Shown here in pieces: positions 43,827 through 44,626 of a DNA stretch of 44,626 nucleotides. Position numbers and translations under genes: made by a program. The stretch spans positions 1 through 44,626 of the forward strand of contig DAOUPZ010000026.1 in the NCBI GenBank assembly GCA_030625885.1. Reading direction: 5' to 3'. The DNA is from Clostridia bacterium. Lineage in GTDB: Bacteria; Bacillota; DAOUPZ01. The first letter of the stretch is position 1; every line of letters starts with the position of its first letter. Under the pieces are notes generated by a model that was given only the letters and a program-made list of their open reading frames with translations, searched no databases and was not told where the DNA came from.

Positions 43827-44117
43827 ATGACATTTGCTGGTTTTTTGGGTTCTTCACAAATGGGGACAATTCTTGCGTATGGGTTTGGGATACTCATGCT
43901 CATGATCATTGCACGTACATTTTTGTTTCCTTTTAAGTTATTACTAAAGTTGCTTTATAATGCATTGATAGGTGGTGTTATGCTTTTGATTGTAAATTTT
44001 GTGGGTAGTTATTTTCATTATTCGATGCCATTAAACCCTATTACAGCGCTTTTGGCTGGCTTTTTAGGAATACCTGGTGTTATATTGATTGCGATTCTTC
44101 AGTATCTTATGCTTTAA
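43827..44117 (+). CDS. bofA: Pro-sigma-K processing inhibitor BofA family
   Basis: A 96-residue protein with three hydrophobic segments (about 15-35, 45-62, 70-94) and the family's C-terminal NPITALLAGFLGIPGVILIA motif. In Bacillus BofA sits in the outer forespore membrane and restrains the SpoIVFB protease that activates sigma-K. Its presence supports a sporulating host or a recent sporulating ancestor. TTAGGAGGA precedes ATG. It is followed by a terminator and the rRNA promoter region. Confidence 0.93.
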   Translation: MTFAGFLGSSQMGTILAYGFGILMLMIIARTFLFPFKLLLKLLYNALIGGVMLLIVNFVGSYFHYSMPLNPITALLAGFLGIPGVILIAILQYLML

Positions 44118-44178
44118 CTTAAATTTTCAAAGCTATTCGTTTGGATTTTCTTTGTTTGCCAAAAGACAGGTTTGCCAT

Positions 44179-44246
44179 CTTCTTTCGGAAGCCGCAGGAT
44201 GCGGACATTCTAGATTTCGACAAAGGTTCCGAAGGGAGCTTTTTTA
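44179..44246 (+). terminator. Long terminator after bofA
   Basis: CTTCTTTCGGAA (44179-44190) pairs fully (with G-U) with TTCCGAAGGGAG (44227-44238), with an inner CCGC/GCGG hairpin, followed by TTTTTT. Confidence 0.8.
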
Positions 44247-44335
44247 TATTAATCTTAAAACAGAGAATAATGGCGAAAAAGAGACATAATATGACATAGG
44301 ACGCTATATATACGATATATAGATGTATTACAGTG

Positions 44336-44364
44336 TTGAAACTTAGAAATAGGTATGATATATT
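44336..44364 (+). promoter_or_regulatory. rRNA operon promoter P1 (candidate)
   Basis: TTGAAA (44336-44341), 17-base spacer, TATATT (44359-44364). Confidence 0.5.
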
Positions 44365-44478
44365 ATACAAGCTGCTTCGACAGGGCAACATAAGAAAAAC
44401 CCCTTCGGGGTATTTCAGTTGAAAGTGGACAGTTAACAGTTAAAGAACAAAAGATTTAAAAGATATTCAAAAAAGTTA

Positions 44479-44507
44479 TTGACAGGGAAGACAAGATGTG
44501 GTAAGAT
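44479..44507 (+). promoter_or_regulatory. rRNA operon promoter P2 (candidate)
   Basis: A perfect TTGACA (44479-44484), 17-base spacer, TAAGAT (44502-44507). A CCCC-TTC-GGGG hairpin (44400-44410) lies between P1 and P2. Confidence 0.65.
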
Positions 44508-44626
44508 AATATTCCAGTCAAAAATTGCTCCTTGAAAATTGAACAGTGCAAACATGCTAAGATAATTTTGGACTCAAAGAAAACCTTTGAGCAAAGTAAC
44601 AACAAAGACCAGAAGTTGGTCAAAGA
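44508..44626 (+). other. Probable 16S rRNA leader, continues past window
   Basis: TCCTTGAAAATTGAACAGTG (44530-44549) is the kind of sequence seen just before Firmicute rRNA genes, and a hairpin GACTCAAAG/CCTTTGAGC follows at about 44571-44593. The mature 16S 5' end is not reached. Confidence 0.6.

Noticed and set aside
44119-44391. Minus-strand 90-codon frame after bofA
   Set aside because: It crosses the bofA terminator and rRNA promoter region, with no ribosome site or recognisable protein.

Overview
The window reads as chromosome from an AT-rich, low-GC, anaerobic endospore-forming Firmicute, most likely in the Negativicutes or Clostridia. The grounds are inferred from gene content: BofA and a YabT-position kinase (sporulation), a T-box, an Alu-containing (Bacillus-type) SRP RNA, HutP and DegS/DegU families, a tungsten/molybdenum aldehyde ferredoxin oxidoreductase, and formate-tetrahydrofolate ligase. 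Every gene I accept is on the + strand.

Region 1 (1-12.4 kb) is an amino-acid uptake and catabolism district. It holds the end of a class III aminotransferase, two closely related APC permeases, a DUF3870 protein, an SSS sodium:solute symporter, a small membrane protein, a HutP homologue, an ornithine cyclodeaminase-family enzyme and an aldehyde ferredoxin oxidoreductase. Intergenic gaps are long and dense with regulatory signals: a symporter leader with two copies of the same pair of complementary segments, a leader with two terminators each preceded by a period-8 NAG repeat array next to the HutP gene, and a sigma-54 type -24/-12 promoter.

Region 2 (12.4-33.5 kb) is housekeeping metabolism: a radical SAM protein, carA-carB, a degenerate YabT-like kinase followed by tilS-hpt-ftsH, a ykkC-type riboswitch controlling fhs, the folate set folE-queD-folP-folB-folK, then nadA, nadB-nadC-birA.

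Region 3 (33.5-44.6 kb) carries a DegS/DegU-like two-component pair, two adjacent family-4-like uracil-DNA glycosylases (one lacking most cluster cysteines), a T-box-controlled serS followed by four tRNA-Ser genes with different anticodons and two tRNA-Arg genes around tadA, the SRP RNA, dnaX-ybaB-recR-DUF2508-bofA, and tandem rRNA-type promoters leading out of the window, presumably into a 16S gene.

The least explained signals are: (i) the HutP gene with duplicated repeat-array/terminator units ahead of an amino-acid permease; (ii) a two-domain intergenic element at 18.1 kb and 33.7 kb whose long stem shows a compensatory base-pair change, with its 3' domain also present alone near 0.9 kb; (iii) the symporter leader; (iv) the pseudokinase at the YabT locus. 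All calls come from reading the sequence; no database search was possible.
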